Source: Acinetobacter calcoaceticus DSM 30006 = CIP 81.8
GTDB taxonomy: Bacteria; Pseudomonadota; Gammaproteobacteria; Pseudomonadales; Moraxellaceae
Reading direction: 5' to 3'
Length of the DNA stretch: 64,000 nucleotides
NCBI RefSeq assembly: GCF_000368965.1
Contig: NZ_KB849780.1
Span: 2,196,117 to 2,260,116 of the forward strand
Positions within the stretch are counted from its first letter, which is position 1. Each line of letters starts with the position of its first letter. Position numbers and translations under genes: made by a program. Shown here piece by piece: positions 38,724 through 48,410 of this stretch. Below the pieces are notes generated by a model. It saw nothing but the letters and a program-made list of their open reading frames with translations. It was not told the origin of the DNA and did no database searches.

Positions 38724-38762
38724 AAAAAGAGGGCGATTGTTTTCACAACCGCCCTCTTTCGT
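38724..38762. terminator. Bidirectional terminator dusC / secreted-protein cluster
   Basis: AAAGAGGGCG and CGCCCTCTTT pair, with inner TTGT/ACAA pairs, and A and T runs flank the stem. It closes both dusC and the minus-strand gene ending at 38788. Confidence 0.85.
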
Positions 38763-38787
38763 ATTTCAGGTTAAGTTATTATTTTTT

Positions 38788-39741
38788 CTAAAAGCCACTT
38801 ACTTTCATTTTTAAGTCAGTCACTGACGCCCCTGTAATACCAAAACTCCCCATAGAACCATTAGGCAAGTTATTAAATGTCGTTGTACTTTGGGTTCCCA
38901 TATTTCCTAAAGTGACATTGTTAAGTGAAGCATCGAACTTACTCGACACTCCGTTATTCCCAAAAGTTAATCCCGTTGGATCAACGCCCGCATAAAAACC
39001 ATCAAGCACAAAACCTGTCGAGGTATTTGTTCCAGCAAATTTAAATCCAAATGTAGCTCCCGTATTATCCGAGACTAAAGTAATTGGACAACCCGCAGCA
39101 GCAGAACAAATAGATTGAATTGCCCCACCAAATTTAACCATCACTGATTGATCAGCATGGCCAAGCTGGATATTTAAACGAGGTTTATTGGTTTGTACAA
39201 AGTTAATATCTAGATTTCCAGTTGAACGAATGATTTCTTTTACACCCGTATTCACTGTCGTTCCCGAACTAAAAATTGATTTTGGTGCATAACTGGTTAA
39301 TGCATAATCGGATGGACTAGATAAAGATGCACTTGGAGCTAAATAAACTGAAAAAGGTAAAAGTCGAATACCGTTTACATCATTGCCCATAGACACAGCT
39401 AAATTTAAAAAAGGATTTCCACCACCTGCATCAGTATCCATTATGATATTAAAAGAAGGATTACTAGATACCGCAGCTTTAATAAACTCTATGCTAGGAA
39501 CCGGATTAGTAGAATTCCCTGCGATGACAAAGCCAGCCTTACTATTATACGAAGTTGAAGCAATACCATTTGTATCAATCAGAGCAACTTGGTTGAATTG
39601 GACTTTATCTGCCTGAATACCTAAAGTTAGGCCATTTTGGCCTGTCGTTGCCGCAAGACTTTGATCATCCAAAGGCTGCATTGCAAAAACACTTGAACTA
39701 CTGGCAAGTAACAACCAGCACCCTATATTTTTATTCTTCAT
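38788..39741 (-). CDS. Secreted protein of unknown function, cluster member 5
   Basis: The 317-residue protein has a Sec signal peptide (MKNKNIGCWLLLASSSSVFA). The shared cluster motif LDDQSLAATTGQNGLTL follows at residues 24-40. The rest is rich in Gly, Ser, Thr, Asn and alternating hydrophobic residues, suggesting beta-sheet. It has one cysteine pair in the mature part (CSAAAGC) and ends in a Phe after KMKVSG. A terminator lies between it and the preceding gene, so it may have its own promoter. It resembles DUF6160-type N-termini, but no function is known to me. Confidence 0.8.
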   Translation of the reverse strand: MKNKNIGCWLLLASSSSVFAMQPLDDQSLAATTGQNGLTLGIQADKVQFNQVALIDTNGIASTSYNSKAGFVIAGNSTNPVPSIEFIKAAVSSNPSFNIIMDTDAGGGNPFLNLAVSMGNDVNGIRLLPFSVYLAPSASLSSPSDYALTSYAPKSIFSSGTTVNTGVKEIIRSTGNLDINFVQTNKPRLNIQLGHADQSVMVKFGGAIQSICSAAAGCPITLVSDNTGATFGFKFAGTNTSTGFVLDGFYAGVDPTGLTFGNNGVSSKFDASLNNVTLGNMGTQSTTTFNNLPNGSMGSFGITGASVTDLKMKVSGF

Positions 39742-39868
39742 GTCGCTCTAATCCTTAAGAGACAAACGCTTATTATTTGTTCAGACTATCAGAATAATAT
39801 TCAAGTACAAAGCAATTATCCCTATAACCCGACGAATGTAAATCCAATCACACTAAAATAAAATTTAT

Positions 39869-39898
39869 ATAAAAAAGTGACGATAATCGTCACTTTAA
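39869..39898 (-). terminator. Terminator inside the secreted-protein cluster
   Basis: AAAGTGACG and CGTCACTTT enclose ATAAT. On the minus strand TTTTTTATAT follows. It lies just after the stop of the 803-residue gene and isolates the last cluster gene. Confidence 0.85.
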
Positions 39899-39902
39899 TT
39901 GA

Positions 39903-42314
39903 TTAATTAAAAGCACCATTTCTAGGCACAATACTAAAGCTACTATTTAAACGTCCACCAGTAATGGCAAGCTCGCCTAAACGTGCACCTGCGCCAGTTG
40001 AAGGCGGATAGAAGTTAATATCTTTAACACGTAATGCACCGTCAATACTCTTATCAGGATTAAAATAAACCGCCGTATTTACGCCAACTTTACCTAAACC
40101 ACTTGCGGTGTCTTTGCCCACAACTAAAGCAGTATTAAACGCTAGCTTTCCAGTAATATTATCAAAGCCAATTGCAGAACCATCGATCGGATCACTAATC
40201 TGAACTGTATTTCCAGTTGCTGTGGCAGGCATTGTGAAATCGCCGAGTACAGTTAGAGCACTACCATCAGCAATTGAACTGTTTGGCACGATCGATAAGT
40301 TAAGATCACCACCTAAACGTAGTTTTAAACCAAATAAGACATCATTATTTTTGGCAAAATTATCAATAGGTGAAGTACATGAACCAGTAGCTGGACAAGT
40401 TTTATATTTAGCCCCTGGTAAATAACCTGCTGCAATTTCAGTTGATAAAGCAAGGAGCATCTCTTTTAAACTAATATTGAGGCTGCCATTTTCTAAACCG
40501 ATACTGCCATTGCCTTTGAGGAACATATCGATATTGCGTAAGCCCATGTAATAATCAGTAGGACTACCACCATTATTAGCATTTGGAGAACCATCAATTA
40601 ATAAAATTGAGGTTGTTTTGGTTCCAGTCGCATCACGTCCTGTCGTTCCAGCAGCGATACCAAAACCTAAACGCGAAGTCGTTCCAGATGTAGCCACGAC
40701 ATTGCGAACAGGCTTACCATTTGCATCTTTTGTATAGTAATAAGCACTATTTGCAGGGGCATCTAAACCATAAACAGCAGCATTGGCATTTAAGTTATAA
40801 AAAGGTAATGCTAAGCCCCACTGGTTGTTTGCACCATTGTCTGCAAACTGATTTGTAGGAGCGACATTCGCACTTGTCGTAAAACGACCACGTCTTGAAA
40901 ATGCTTGAAACTCTGCTCCACGCATCGCAAGAATTAAGCTAAACGGATTAGTAACCGTATCACGGTGAATATTAGGCTGATAATCAGCAGCCGTTGTTAA
41001 AGTACCCGATCCTAAACGAATTGCATTTAAAGTCGCGTTGTTTGGCATTAATAAGGTTTTTGTATCAGCAAGATTTAAATAAATATTTCCGCTGTCAAAA
41101 TAACCACGCGTAGCTGAGTTAAGACCTGTTAAATTACCAAATTCGAAACCGTAAGCATTCAGACCTGCTCCACCAATTTCTAAAGTGGTTGCTTTGCCGT
41201 CTGAACCTAGCATTGAGTCATTATCTTTAGTGAATTCACCTTTCATACGAAAGGCAATTCCAGAATTACCTAAAATACTATTACTTGAGCCCGTACCCGA
41301 AGCGGTATTTGCTGCACCTAATATTGTTGTATCTGAAGAACCATCCATACCACGGACTTGTAAATAGCTATTTACCATACGTCCGCTAGCACCTAAACGA
41401 ATCAAACCTTTCGCATTTTGTGGACTATTAGTTGCATCCAAAGCATAAGGGTTAGTTTTATCGACATTAGAACTTAACATGACCTCAATATTCAGGCCTG
41501 AATTGGTTACTTTTCCACTACTGTCTACATATGTACCGGCAGTTAAACCAGAAGCTGAATCTGCTACACGGTTAAAATCAACATAGCCATAGGTACTATT
41601 CGGAGTTTGTCCTACACCAGCAACGTTAGTTCCAGTATTTGTCTGTAAAACTACACCACGAGTTGGGTCAATCAGCATGGCCCCTTTACCGACAAAATTA
41701 AAGTTAAAGTTTCTTAAAATTAATTGATTTAACTGGCTGCGAGCATCCACTTGCCCTAGATAAATATTGGCATTATTAATACCAAGCGTCATGCTTGACT
41801 GACTATTTGCATTAAATAGCCCATCTTGGGTTGTAAGCGCCAAATTTAGAGAGGAAGTCGTTTGAATAGCCAACTGCCCCATTGTCGGTGAACAAGTAGC
41901 AGAGGTATTACATACTTTAAAACTATTTACAGTAATAAGTGATGGACTACTTTGCATAGAAAAGTCGAGTCCAGTTTTACCTGTGGTTGGATTACTCCCC
42001 ACATCTAAACGGTAATCAGTACTTAAAGATTGACTAGATGCATTACTTTTTTGGACTTTTACACCACTCGCTTGAGCTCTTAATACCTGATCAGCACTAC
42101 TAGGTGTACCTGCATGGTCATCCCAATATGCATTATCAATATTAATTTCGTTAAATGTAGTTTGTATTGAGATCCCATCTTGTCCATTGACGGCACTCAA
42201 ATCAGCATCTGTTAAAGCTTCTAAACCAAAAACGTGTCCGCTCACTAACAACATGCTGGTTGTTAATGCGTTTAAAATAAACTTTGAGCTGTGATTTTCT
42301 TTATTTTTTTTCAT
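39903..42314 (-). CDS. Large secreted protein of unknown function, cluster member 4
   Basis: The 803-residue protein has a signal peptide ending at HVFG. It then has the cluster motif LEALTDADLSAVNGQDGISIQT. The rest is low in charge, with many short hydrophobic strands separated by Gly/Asn/Ser turns, and no recognisable enzyme domain. Its four cysteines form two close pairs (CNTSATC and CPATGSC). I start at MKKNKENHS because AAAGGA stands nine bases upstream. A longer in-frame ATG would overlap the preceding gene. It starts 31 bases after that gene. Confidence 0.82.
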   Translation of the reverse strand: MKKNKENHSSKFILNALTTSMLLVSGHVFGLEALTDADLSAVNGQDGISIQTTFNEINIDNAYWDDHAGTPSSADQVLRAQASGVKVQKSNASSQSLSTDYRLDVGSNPTTGKTGLDFSMQSSPSLITVNSFKVCNTSATCSPTMGQLAIQTTSSLNLALTTQDGLFNANSQSSMTLGINNANIYLGQVDARSQLNQLILRNFNFNFVGKGAMLIDPTRGVVLQTNTGTNVAGVGQTPNSTYGYVDFNRVADSASGLTAGTYVDSSGKVTNSGLNIEVMLSSNVDKTNPYALDATNSPQNAKGLIRLGASGRMVNSYLQVRGMDGSSDTTILGAANTASGTGSSNSILGNSGIAFRMKGEFTKDNDSMLGSDGKATTLEIGGAGLNAYGFEFGNLTGLNSATRGYFDSGNIYLNLADTKTLLMPNNATLNAIRLGSGTLTTAADYQPNIHRDTVTNPFSLILAMRGAEFQAFSRRGRFTTSANVAPTNQFADNGANNQWGLALPFYNLNANAAVYGLDAPANSAYYYTKDANGKPVRNVVATSGTTSRLGFGIAAGTTGRDATGTKTTSILLIDGSPNANNGGSPTDYYMGLRNIDMFLKGNGSIGLENGSLNISLKEMLLALSTEIAAGYLPGAKYKTCPATGSCTSPIDNFAKNNDVLFGLKLRLGGDLNLSIVPNSSIADGSALTVLGDFTMPATATGNTVQISDPIDGSAIGFDNITGKLAFNTALVVGKDTASGLGKVGVNTAVYFNPDKSIDGALRVKDINFYPPSTGAGARLGELAITGGRLNSSFSIVPRNGAFN

Positions 42315-42345
42315 CACTTCAGTTCCTTTGAAATCTACATTAACC

Positions 42346-43071
42346 TTAACAACGAGGATGGCTACCATCACAACTAAAGACCATGACTTTTCCTTGAATA
42401 GCCAAGTTTCCGTTCATCATTAAGCCCATAAAACCAGTTTCACGCCCATGGTCATACGCCGATGGTGTAGCAGTAGCAACTTGCTGATTCGCACTATTAG
42501 CAGTCGCAGCATATGTTGGTTTTTTGAAATATGCATAATCATACATATTTGCACTCGACCCTTGCGTTGTTGTTGAGCTCGTAAAGTTATCTTGTTCAAT
42601 CGATAAAGCATTAAAACCAAAATTACGAATTAAAATTGGCTGCGCTGCACTAAAACTCAGCTGAATGGCAGGCTTAATAATTTCTGTATTGTTTTTATCC
42701 AGATATTTTAAATCAGCACCATCCAAACCCATTTTTTGAATATTTAAAGTTCCTTGTACACCTTTAAACACTAGCCAAAGTTTATTACCACTATCGCTAT
42801 TTTCAGCCCAACCACTTGGCTTAGTCGCATCTGCCTGTACAAACCGTTTATTAATTGCCAAACCGATATGACAGAACTCTACGTTCTCACAGACACCGCC
42901 ACTACCATTATCAAATACACCGCTGGCCGTCTGGTTTAAATTAAGTATTAAAGATAAATCAGCACCAGCTTGGCCATTTATGGCCTGTAATGCTTCATTA
43001 TCTAAAGTTTGCAGCTCCGCATGAGTAACTGTTGCGCAAAGAGCAAGGATCAAAATACTTAATTTTTTCAT
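42346..43071 (-). CDS. Secreted protein of unknown function, cluster member 3
   Basis: The 241-residue protein has the signal peptide MKKLSILILALCATVTHA and the motif LQTLDNEALQAINGQAGADLSL. Mature cysteines occur only as CENVEFC and as CDGSHPRC, which ends exactly at the C-terminus. The N-terminal 50 residues look like the same domain as in its neighbours. It is the smallest member and may be a processed or chaperone-like subunit, but this is conjecture. It lies 15 bases after cluster member 2. Confidence 0.8.
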   Translation of the reverse strand: MKKLSILILALCATVTHAELQTLDNEALQAINGQAGADLSLILNLNQTASGVFDNGSGGVCENVEFCHIGLAINKRFVQADATKPSGWAENSDSGNKLWLVFKGVQGTLNIQKMGLDGADLKYLDKNNTEIIKPAIQLSFSAAQPILIRNFGFNALSIEQDNFTSSTTTQGSSANMYDYAYFKKPTYAATANSANQQVATATPSAYDHGRETGFMGLMMNGNLAIQGKVMVFSCDGSHPRC

Positions 43072-43086
43072 ATCATTATCCTCCTC

Positions 43087-45129
43087 TTATAAGCCTTTAG
43101 TTGTCAGTTTCAAATGTTGGATTAATACACCATCAATTACAGCTGAACCCATGTTATTAGTAATGGCTGAGCTAATTTGTGCCCCAGATAGCTTATAGGT
43201 ATTTAAATCTGCATTTGGCGTAGTCGTGTACCAACGTCCACCCTCATAACGAGCATCGGGTAAGGGCGTACCATTAGGCACGGTGTACTGAGCTCCATTC
43301 CCCGCATCGGCTAAGGTATAACCAGTATTATTTACTGTCGGATTATAATAAGAGGTATTGTCGATACTAGCCCAGTTAGCACCTTGAGAATCAAATTTTA
43401 AACCTGAGCCCGCATTTCCAGTCCAACCCGTTGCTGTACGGTACTGCCATGTATCATAACAAGTACTTAAGTTCAAAAATCCGCAACTATAACTACCTGC
43501 ACGACGCTCCTGATTTTGCAATTGGTAGAAGTTTTTAGTTTGCGTTATCGCCGCCACAGTGCCCGTAGGTAATTTACCAAATGAAATACCGACCGCATCT
43601 TGTGTACTGTTCCCTTTAAATGCCTCTAAAGTATTATTCGTTGCATTATAAACTGTGGAACCAATTGAGATACTGCTGTGTGTTGCACTAGAACCTTGGT
43701 AAGTTTTACCACCTAATGTTACATTCGTACCACATTGGTAAATATTACAAGTAGAACCTAAATAGCTAGTATCTGCACCACTATAATCTGTATAAATTTT
43801 CTTATAAATTTCTGGTTTATTCGGAATACGAGCAAGTTCTAAACTAAAGTTTTTACCATCTGAGCTTAAAACGAGTGGTTGATATAAAGACCCTAACACA
43901 AGGTTAATGTTTGGGTTATAGAGATATAAACCTTCATTCGCATCAAAAGTTGGAGCAAGCCCACCATTAATTGCAGGTGTTACCAAATTACCTTGGGTAG
44001 TTCCAGATTCACGTGTACTCAAACGTAATACGTTATTCATAGCGCTATCAGTTGGCGCGGTCCATGAACCTGTTGAAGTAACAGCCGTAGTCTGACTACG
44101 AACCCGATATAACCAGTCCGAGCTTGGAGAGTTATTACTTGGTGCACCAGTATATTGGGTGCTATAGCGATTTACCCATGGCCCTACTGTAGATGTTGGG
44201 GTATTTGAAGTAATTGTTGCTCTTAAATTAGAGGCATCACCACTGTTTAAACGAAAAACTCCTGCTAAACCCAAAGTATCGTTATAAAAAGGACTCATTC
44301 CACCAGCAGATGTTGCGCCACCTAATGTTTGGAAAAGCTGTAAACGACTGCCATTTAAGCTAAAGTTATTCCAAACACCTTGTAAACGAAGACGGTTTGC
44401 ACGGCTTGCATCAATACTTGTACCAATCAAGCCATTCGAGTCGCCATAATTAAATTGGTCTGCTGCACCATTTATTTTATTTGGATTTCGGACAAAAATA
44501 TCTGACCATAAACCTAATTTCAGCTTATAAGCATCTATACCGGCAGAGTCCTTCGTTCCAACCTCATATAAAGGGGCTTCCAAAGCTAAATAGGTTACTT
44601 GGCAAGATGGGTCACTCGCACCACTACAAGTAGCCGCACTGAAATTAGGTACTGAGTTTTCTGTCGCAACTTTAAATATCCACGGGTTAACCGCAGTACC
44701 CCAACTCGAAATTGCAGCAGCTGCGTCAGTAGAAGCGATACGGCTATTCGTATCATTATCGGATTTGGAAAGCGCTAAACCATAAAGAAAAATATCAGCT
44801 TTACCAACTGCACGGTCACCCGAATCAATCGAGCCATTTTTATTGGTATCTGCCGCGGTCATACTTAAAGGACCGACAGGAACATAATTGATATAACCTG
44901 TGTCTTTAGTACGATCAGTTAATATCTGACTTGAGGTTTCATTAGCACCTGCGCCACGAAATACCATATAAGTATTCTGTGGCAAGATAGCAATACCCTC
45001 ACCTGTAGTTTCACTTAAGCCCGCATCAGAAAGTTCTTCGAGTGCGAAACTAGCTTGGCTTATACAAAGCCCGATTAAACTTGCCAAAACGGTTTTTTGA
45101 AACCTTACCGTATAATTAAGTGTAGTCAT
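43087..45129 (-). CDS. Large secreted protein of unknown function, cluster member 2
   Basis: The 680-residue protein has a signal peptide (ending QASFA) and the motif LEELSDAGLSETTGEGIAIL. An EF-hand or dockerin-like loop, DTNKNGSIDSGD, at about residues 93-104 suggests calcium binding. Mature cysteines come in three pairs (CSGASDPSC, CNIYQC, CGFLNLSTC). Tyr, Asn, Thr and Ser are abundant. The end LIQHLKLTTKGL resembles the end of cluster member 5. No enzyme motif is seen. Confidence 0.82.
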   Translation of the reverse strand: MTTLNYTVRFQKTVLASLIGLCISQASFALEELSDAGLSETTGEGIAILPQNTYMVFRGAGANETSSQILTDRTKDTGYINYVPVGPLSMTAADTNKNGSIDSGDRAVGKADIFLYGLALSKSDNDTNSRIASTDAAAAISSWGTAVNPWIFKVATENSVPNFSAATCSGASDPSCQVTYLALEAPLYEVGTKDSAGIDAYKLKLGLWSDIFVRNPNKINGAADQFNYGDSNGLIGTSIDASRANRLRLQGVWNNFSLNGSRLQLFQTLGGATSAGGMSPFYNDTLGLAGVFRLNSGDASNLRATITSNTPTSTVGPWVNRYSTQYTGAPSNNSPSSDWLYRVRSQTTAVTSTGSWTAPTDSAMNNVLRLSTRESGTTQGNLVTPAINGGLAPTFDANEGLYLYNPNINLVLGSLYQPLVLSSDGKNFSLELARIPNKPEIYKKIYTDYSGADTSYLGSTCNIYQCGTNVTLGGKTYQGSSATHSSISIGSTVYNATNNTLEAFKGNSTQDAVGISFGKLPTGTVAAITQTKNFYQLQNQERRAGSYSCGFLNLSTCYDTWQYRTATGWTGNAGSGLKFDSQGANWASIDNTSYYNPTVNNTGYTLADAGNGAQYTVPNGTPLPDARYEGGRWYTTTPNADLNTYKLSGAQISSAITNNMGSAVIDGVLIQHLKLTTKGL

Positions 45130-45360
45130 CTTGACCTTCCTGTTTTATACGATGCCGCGCACCATATTTATTTTTCTTTAACAATCCTTGATGCCAGGTG
45201 AATCTATCCTTTTCACCTTAGACAAAGAGGCAAATCTAAAAGATATTGCCAACCTTTCCACATTTCTATTATGCGGAATATTTGCACAAATGCAAAAAAA
45301 AGCATGTAAAAAATTACTTTTCCGATGAATGTAAAGCAGCCTAATCTACTTTCTCGGAAT

Positions 45361-46836
45361 TTAACAAAAAGTTAAACCTGAACCATGGCAGTTTGGCTTA
45401 AAGTTTTGGTTAGTTAACTGCAAGTTGCTTAAATTTAATGTAAGCGGACTATTTTTCAAATCAACTGTACCAATATTTACATCTAGATCACCCAGCTTTA
45501 ATAATCCTCCTAAATCAGAAGTTTGTGCTGGGTTAGCTTGTAAATAGGCAGAAACAGCCGTCGAAATTTGCGGAAATAGTGGTGAAATATCAATTGCATC
45601 TTGCGGAATAATGTTACCAACATTAACTGGATTTGCAAAAGACATCCACCAACCCTTTTGAGCTACGTCATCTGCTTTAGCACCTGGCCATTGAAGCATT
45701 TGATTTTGTAGAGCAAGGTACATTGGTGAGTTAATTGGTAAATTATGAATAAGGCCCAATGACTGGGTTAAATTTAAATTTGCAGTAATATTTGAAATTG
45801 TACCATTCATATATACGTTAGAGAATTTAGAACCTTGGCCTGCAATGAGACATGCTAATACACTACAGCTTGTTACTGTGGCTTCAACTTTACCACCCTG
45901 AGTATAAATACCTGTTGGTTCAGGATAAGCTGGGTCGTGTGGACCTGCTGCATTATATTGCACCGTACCATCTACTGGGTATGAACTACTATGTCCTACA
46001 TAAATATTAGGGACTTTCACAGGAGCAGATAAAACTTTGGAGCTAACTCTGTTGCCATTGACCTGAATGGGGGCAATTTCAAAATAGTTATTTTGAATGC
46101 CTGGAATATTAAATCCACCATCTGAAGTAACAAAACTTACCTCAGCGGCCCCTCCTAAACCCAAAGCCTGTAAACGACCTGTAACTGCATTTGTTCCATA
46201 TAAATTGTCCCGCGTAGCAGAAGTTGTCGCATAACCCTTAATTAAACCACTGCTATCAGATTGAACCTGCATATAACCAGAAATCGAGTTAATGCCATTT
46301 GGCCTAGTTGTATTTTCAGTACCTGCTGTAAGCAAGCCGATAAATTTTTCAGCACTTAATCTTAAACCGGCGACTTCACGGGTTGATGCAGAATTAGGGT
46401 TTTTAATTGCAAACTCTATAAACGGGTTTGTTAAAACAGCAGAAGACGAAGCACGCTCTTCACTAGACATCGCCAAAGGATTACCATTCGTATCGAACTT
46501 TTGACCACTTAAGCTTAGATTATCAATATCAATATCACAGCCACCAGCACCATTAACACCACCACAACCTAACTGTAATTTACGGATATTGGTATTAATT
46601 TCTAATTCAGCTTCCATACCTAATTTATAGAAACCGATATTACTACTGTTGTCGCGTAGTTTTTCCAAATTTGCAGAATCCGTAGGCGCAATATAAGACA
46701 TACTCATTAAAGCTTGGCCACGAGTTGCGGATAGTTCCGAATCTGACATAGGGACTAATGTAGACGCAGCATACGCTGAAGAAAAGCATAAGCTTCCAAG
46801 CGCTATCGCTACATGAAGAGACGTAAACTGTCGCAT
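45361..46836 (-). CDS. Secreted protein of unknown function, cluster member 1
   Basis: The 491-residue protein has a signal peptide ending SSAYA and the motif LVPMSDSELSATRGQALMSM. Its mature cysteines are three pairs (CGGVNGAGGC, CSVLAC and the C-terminal CHGSGLTFC). Asn- and Gly-rich strand-turn patterns dominate. I start at MRQFTSLHV, since GGAGG lies six bases upstream. It is the first gene of the cluster, 231 bases before the second. Confidence 0.82.
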   Translation of the reverse strand: MRQFTSLHVAIALGSLCFSSAYAASTLVPMSDSELSATRGQALMSMSYIAPTDSANLEKLRDNSSNIGFYKLGMEAELEINTNIRKLQLGCGGVNGAGGCDIDIDNLSLSGQKFDTNGNPLAMSSEERASSSAVLTNPFIEFAIKNPNSASTREVAGLRLSAEKFIGLLTAGTENTTRPNGINSISGYMQVQSDSSGLIKGYATTSATRDNLYGTNAVTGRLQALGLGGAAEVSFVTSDGGFNIPGIQNNYFEIAPIQVNGNRVSSKVLSAPVKVPNIYVGHSSSYPVDGTVQYNAAGPHDPAYPEPTGIYTQGGKVEATVTSCSVLACLIAGQGSKFSNVYMNGTISNITANLNLTQSLGLIHNLPINSPMYLALQNQMLQWPGAKADDVAQKGWWMSFANPVNVGNIIPQDAIDISPLFPQISTAVSAYLQANPAQTSDLGGLLKLGDLDVNIGTVDLKNSPLTLNLSNLQLTNQNFKPNCHGSGLTFC

Positions 46837-47075
46837 GGCCGACCTCCGTATCCTTGGGGGCATAATCCTGTTTAATTTCTTTTTATTTGGCTTATCTGAA
46901 TTTGATAGTGTTTAACTAATATCAAAAAAGCCTATATCAAGCATATTTGCTTTTAAATTCTGTGATACAGAACAAAAAACAAATCAATTATTGATCATAT
47001 TATATTATTTTTTACAAAAGAAAACTGTCATTTATCACTATTCCGATAAACGTACCTCATGTAAATTTTATTCAT

Positions 47076-47102
47076 AAAATTGGGCCACCTAAGCGACCCA
47101 TT
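47076..47102 (-). terminator. Weak terminator of dcd
   Basis: On the minus strand TGGGTC pairs with GGCCCA (one G-U) and is followed by ATTTT, about 30 bases after the dcd stop. Confidence 0.5.
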
Positions 47103-47132
47103 ATTTTAAAACTCTTCTTTATCTAAGAAAAA

Positions 47133-47702
47133 TTATGTTTTCGGAAGTGTAACGCCTGTCTGACCTTGGTATTTACCACCACGGTCTTTATAAGATGTTT
47201 CACATACTTCATCACTTTCAAAGAATAGCATTTGTGCTACACCTTCCCCTGCATAAATACGTGCAGGTAAATTAGTAGTGTTTGAAAATTCTAAAGTTAC
47301 GTGGCCTTCCCATTCAGGTTCTAACGGAGTCACATTTACAATAATACCGCAACGAGCATAAGTCGACTTGCCTAAGCATACTGTCAACACATTACGAGGA
47401 ATACGGAAATATTCAATTGTACGTGCTAGAGCAAATGAGTTTGGCGGAATAATACAAACATCAGACTCAATATCGATAAAGCTTTTGTCATCAAAATTCT
47501 TTGGATCGACAATTGCAGAATGTACGTTAGTAAAAACCTTAAATTCACGGGCACAGCGTACATCATAGCCATAGCTAGAGACCCCATAGGAAATCAACTT
47601 TTCACCATTTTCATCAAAACGGACTTGATTCTCTGCATAAGGTTCAATCATGCCGTGTTTTTCGCTCATCTCGCGAATCCAACGATCAGACTTAATAGCC
47701 AT
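47133..47702 (-). CDS. dcd: dCTP deaminase
   Basis: The 189-residue enzyme deaminates dCTP to dUTP to supply dTTP synthesis. [10 protein letters not shown] at the N-terminus, [47 protein letters not shown] with the catalytic Glu, and the C-terminal [13 protein letters not shown] are complete. I start at MAIKSDRW, the conserved N-terminus. An upstream in-frame ATG would add five residues. Confidence 0.97.
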   Translation of the reverse strand: MAIKSDRWIREMSEKHGMIEPYAENQVRFDENGEKLISYGVSSYGYDVRCAREFKVFTNVHSAIVDPKNFDDKSFIDIESDVCIIPPNSFALARTIEYFRIPRNVLTVCLGKSTYARCGIIVNVTPLEPEWEGHVTLEFSNTTNLPARIYAGEGVAQMLFFESDEVCETSYKDRGGKYQGQTGVTLPKT

Positions 47703-47816
47703 GTATTTTCTATCCAAAAGGTAATTTCATTGATTTCGACGTACTTTAACTTAAAAAAGCAATTATGAAAACAACGCAAAGCTACTCAAACAAATAAGAA
47801 TAGCTCAGCGGTACCT

Positions 47817-48410
47817 TTAAAGGCTCAGTAAAGCAGAATAGCTAATAGGAATTGAAAAGCTGACTAAAACGAGTGAAGCTGTTTTTTGCAAATTAGTCTG
47901 ATTTAGCCATGCAACTTTCTTAGAAGCTAAAAGTGATCCTAAGAAAATCCAGAATAAGGCAATTGGCGTAATAAGCGCTAAGTAAGCCATCATATGAATT
48001 AAATAAATGTGAAAATCACTCCACGCAGCTACCGGAAAAATTGCGGAAGCAAAGAGTAAGGCTTTGGGATTCAATAAGGTTGCACAAAATAATTCACGAG
48101 TACGGATCGTAGGCTGATTTAATTCAACTTCTTGATTTGCCGTATGCCATAACTTAATGGCTAAGAAAATAATATAGCAAGCACTCAACAGCTTAAGAAT
48201 AGGCGGTAGCAATGGCAATGTGGTTGACACTTTCCCAATCAGCATTCCCCATGCAGAAATAGAGATCACGTAACCCAAAACTTCTGCTGGAATAAGTTTT
48301 ACTGACTTCCGTAGTCCTACTTGTACGCCTGAAGAAGCGAGTAAAGTGTTAGTCGGACCAGGTGTAAGTAAAATTGTGGCTACTAAGCCAATAAAAAGCC
48401 ATGAAATCAT
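47817..48410 (-). CDS. LysE-family amino acid exporter
   Basis: The 197-residue membrane protein has about six helices. The family signature TILLTPGPTNTLLASSGVQVGLRKS is at about 13-37, and LLNPKALLFASAIFPV lies in the middle. Members export lysine, threonine, homoserine or related compounds, and the substrate here cannot be told. It is distinct from the second LysE-family gene at 55340. Confidence 0.87.
   Translation of the reverse strand: MISWLFIGLVATILLTPGPTNTLLASSGVQVGLRKSVKLIPAEVLGYVISISAWGMLIGKVSTTLPLLPPILKLLSACYIIFLAIKLWHTANQEVELNQPTIRTRELFCATLLNPKALLFASAIFPVAAWSDFHIYLIHMMAYLALITPIALFWIFLGSLLASKKVAWLNQTNLQKTASLVLVSFSIPISYSALLSL

Noticed and set aside
38788..46836. The L-S-x2-E-L-x4-G-Q motif as a double-glycine bacteriocin leader
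   Set aside because: The motif follows a Sec signal peptide and G-Q is not a GG cleavage site. The proteins are hundreds of residues long and no peptidase-transporter gene is nearby.
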